A stretch of 64,000 nt of DNA from UBA4742 sp963734965 (lineage in GTDB: Bacteria; Actinomycetota; Acidimicrobiia; Acidimicrobiales; Acidimicrobilacustridaceae). The DNA is taken from assembly GCA_963734965.1 (NCBI GenBank), contig CAVTJK010000003.1:1178001-1242000 (forward strand), given 5' to 3'. This document shows, piece after piece, positions 62,769 to 64,000 of this stretch (the stretch's first letter is position 1; every line of letters begins with the position of its first letter). Both the position numbers and the translations under genes were made by a program. A model generated the notes under the pieces. That model was not told where the DNA came from. It searched no databases and saw nothing but the letters and a program-made list of their open reading frames with translations.

Positions 62769-63860
62769 ATGACCGCCCTGCAAGATCTGACCACCATCGA
62801 AGCCCCATTCGACGAGCGACTGGGCCAGTTCATCGGCCGCTTCGTCGGCGACTTCGGCGCCGCCGTCCACGCTCCCCTTGTAGTCCTCGGCGGTCGGCTG
62901 GGACTGTACGACCAGCTGGCCGAAGGCCCCGCCACACCAGGCGATCTGGCCGAGCAGATGGGACTCGACGAGCGCTATCTCCTCGAGTGGCTGTCAGCCA
63001 ACGCGGCCTCCGGCTACGTCGACTACGACCCCACCTCGGCATCGTTCTCCCTGAACGACGTCCAGACCGCGGCCCTGGCCGATGCCGCCAGCCCCGACTT
63101 CATCGCGGGCGCCTTCTCCGTCGCCCTGTCCATGGCACGCGACCTCGATCGGATCGAGCACGTCTTCCGCACCGGCGACGGCTTCGGGTGGCATGAGCAC
63201 GACCACGCGCTGTTCCACGGCATCGAGCGCTTCTTCCGTCACGCCTACCAGAGCAGCCTGGTCGAGCAGTGGCTGCCGGCGCTCGAGGGCGTCGTCGTCA
63301 AGCTCGATGCCGGGGCAACCGCCGCCGACGTCGGCTGCGGCCACGGCGCATCGACCATCATCATGGCCAAGGCCTTCCCGAACTCGAGCTTCGCCGGATA
63401 CGACTACCACGAGGAGTCCATCGTCGAAGCCCGGCGTCTCGCCCAAGAGGCCGGCGTCGCCGATCGGGTGACCTTCGAGGTCGGCTCGGCCAAGGACTAC
63501 CCCGCCCCGCATGGAGGCTATGACCTCGTCATGTGCTTCGACTGCCTCCACGACATGGGCGATCCGGCCGGCGCGGCCGTCCACGTGCGATCCACACTGG
63601 CCGCCGACGGCACCTGGATGATCGTTGAGCCCTACGCCAACGATCGACTCGAAGACAACCTCAACCCCGTCGGCCGCATCTACTACTCCGCCTCGACCGC
63701 CATCTGCACTCCAGGATCACGCGATCAGGAGGTGGGCCTCGGCCTCGGAGCCCAGGCTGGCGAGGAGCGACTCCGCCAGGTGGTCGAGCAGGGCGGCTTC
63801 TCGCAGTTCCGGCGGGCCAGCCAGACGCCGTTCAACCTCGTACTCGAAGCCCGACCCTAG
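62769..63860 (+). CDS. SAM-dependent methyltransferase with N-terminal winged helix (Rv2258c-like)
   Basis: A 363-residue protein. Residues about 30-100 form a winged-helix dimerisation domain (YDQLAEGPATPGDLAEQMGL, DERYLLEWLSANAASGYVDY), as in O-methyltransferases. Residues about 165-350 are the SAM domain, with motif I AADVGCGHGASTIIMAKAFP, then FAGYDYHEESIVEARRLAQE and LVMCFDCLHDMGDPAGAAVH. The overall order resembles mycobacterial Rv2258c. The substrate is unknown. GGGAG precedes the ATG. It is under the probable control of the divergent BTAD regulator and is followed nine bases later by a PIG-L gene. Confidence 0.88.
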   Translation: MTALQDLTTIEAPFDERLGQFIGRFVGDFGAAVHAPLVVLGGRLGLYDQLAEGPATPGDLAEQMGLDERYLLEWLSANAASGYVDYDPTSASFSLNDVQTAALADAASPDFIAGAFSVALSMARDLDRIEHVFRTGDGFGWHEHDHALFHGIERFFRHAYQSSLVEQWLPALEGVVVKLDAGATAADVGCGHGASTIIMAKAFPNSSFAGYDYHEESIVEARRLAQEAGVADRVTFEVGSAKDYPAPHGGYDLVMCFDCLHDMGDPAGAAVHVRSTLAADGTWMIVEPYANDRLEDNLNPVGRIYYSASTAICTPGSRDQEVGLGLGAQAGEERLRQVVEQGGFSQFRRASQTPFNLVLEARP

Positions 63861-63869
63861 GACCGCACG

Positions 63870-64000
63870 ATGAGCGCACTGGAGGTCGGATCAACCCGAA
63901 GCACACCACGGACCGACACGATGACGATTCGCGATGCAGCTGAGCTCGGCACCGTGTTGAGCATCTGGGCTCACCCCGACGACGAGGCGTACCTGGCGGC
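63870..64000 (+). CDS. PIG-L family deacetylase (start only)
   Basis: The first 43 codons of a gene that runs off the window. ELGTVLSIWAHPDDEAYLA contains the AHPDDE zinc-binding motif of PIG-L/MshB-type N-deacetylases, which act on GlcNAc-inositol and related amides. It begins nine bases after the methyltransferase stop, so the two are probably an operon. The ATG at 63870 or the one 51 bases later may be used. Confidence 0.85.
   Translation, partial: MSALEVGSTRSTPRTDTMTIRDAAELGTVLSIWAHPDDEAYLA

Noticed and set aside
1..64000. CRISPR arrays, insertion sequences, prophage genes
   Set aside because: I saw no short regularly spaced repeats, no transposase or integrase and no phage structural gene on either strand.

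Overview
The window is about 64 kb of very GC-rich DNA with a dense, mostly single-copy gene layout. It suggests a free-living Actinomycetota. Supporting families are an F420-type luciferase-like oxidoreductase, an ECF42 sigma factor paired with a YCII protein, alpha/beta-hydrolase/cyclase fusions, secreted proteins with VLDTR-type repeats, a BTAD regulator and DUF899/DUF3224/DUF2231 proteins. The class Acidimicrobiia would fit this mix, but that is an inference from gene content only.

Layout. 1-9.4 kb: 3' part of a ceramidase-like gene, a cytochrome P450, a cyclase/ATPase signalling protein, a polytopic membrane protein and a PAS-GGDEF-EAL protein. 10-18.5 kb: crotonase, NTF2-like protein, LLM oxidoreductase, UvrD-like helicase, cytidylate-kinase-like protein, then a DUF6069-YCII-ECF42-AraC-VOC run. 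18.5-27.7 kb: hydrolase-cyclase fusion, two convergent sugar-dehydrogenase-like secreted proteins, sulfotransferase, FAD oxidoreductase, GlxA-type regulator, DUF3224 protein. 27.9-32.2 kb: a TetR gene with a heterodimeric ABC exporter and a perfect TetR-type operator. 32.3-36.9 kb: PAS-GAF-SpoIIE phosphatase, DUF899 protein, small proteins, and a SufR-like regulator divergent from a ClC channel. 37-42 kb: ClC, MarR, folE, DUF2231 and a second hydrolase-cyclase fusion. 43-48.3 kb: APC permease with a universal stress protein, a ferritin-like protein, small membrane proteins and lipoproteins. 48.3-54.3 kb: an accessory island of small unrelated genes on both strands, bounded by an N-terminally truncated marR and an hsdM remnant. 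54.3-64 kb: a 21-repeat RCC1 lipoprotein, tRNA-Gly(TCC), a GT-C-like membrane protein, a BTAD regulator facing a methyltransferase across a four-half-site operator, and the start of a PIG-L deacetylase.

Two things stand out. First, the island holds at least five attC-like imperfect palindromes between its genes. All have the same orientation on the minus strand, end in a GTT(A/C)GG box and in three cases contain the stop codon of the preceding minus-strand gene. It also has a 34-bp direct repeat (32/34) flanking a hydrolase gene. Together these look like an integrase-less integron cassette cluster of unusual type. Second, five loci (1-1470, 5697-7139, 12424-14478, 24465-25880, 60828-62637) are broken by more than twenty frameshifts. 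Every one is in the +1 direction and, wherever examined, is repaired by removing one base. This points to insertion-biased sequencing error rather than gene decay, so these genes are probably intact in the organism.

Signalling is prominent. There are three class III cyclase-domain proteins, a c-di-GMP enzyme with PAS sensors, a PAS-GAF-PP2C phosphatase and at least eight transcription factors. Several have a recognisable operator next to them.
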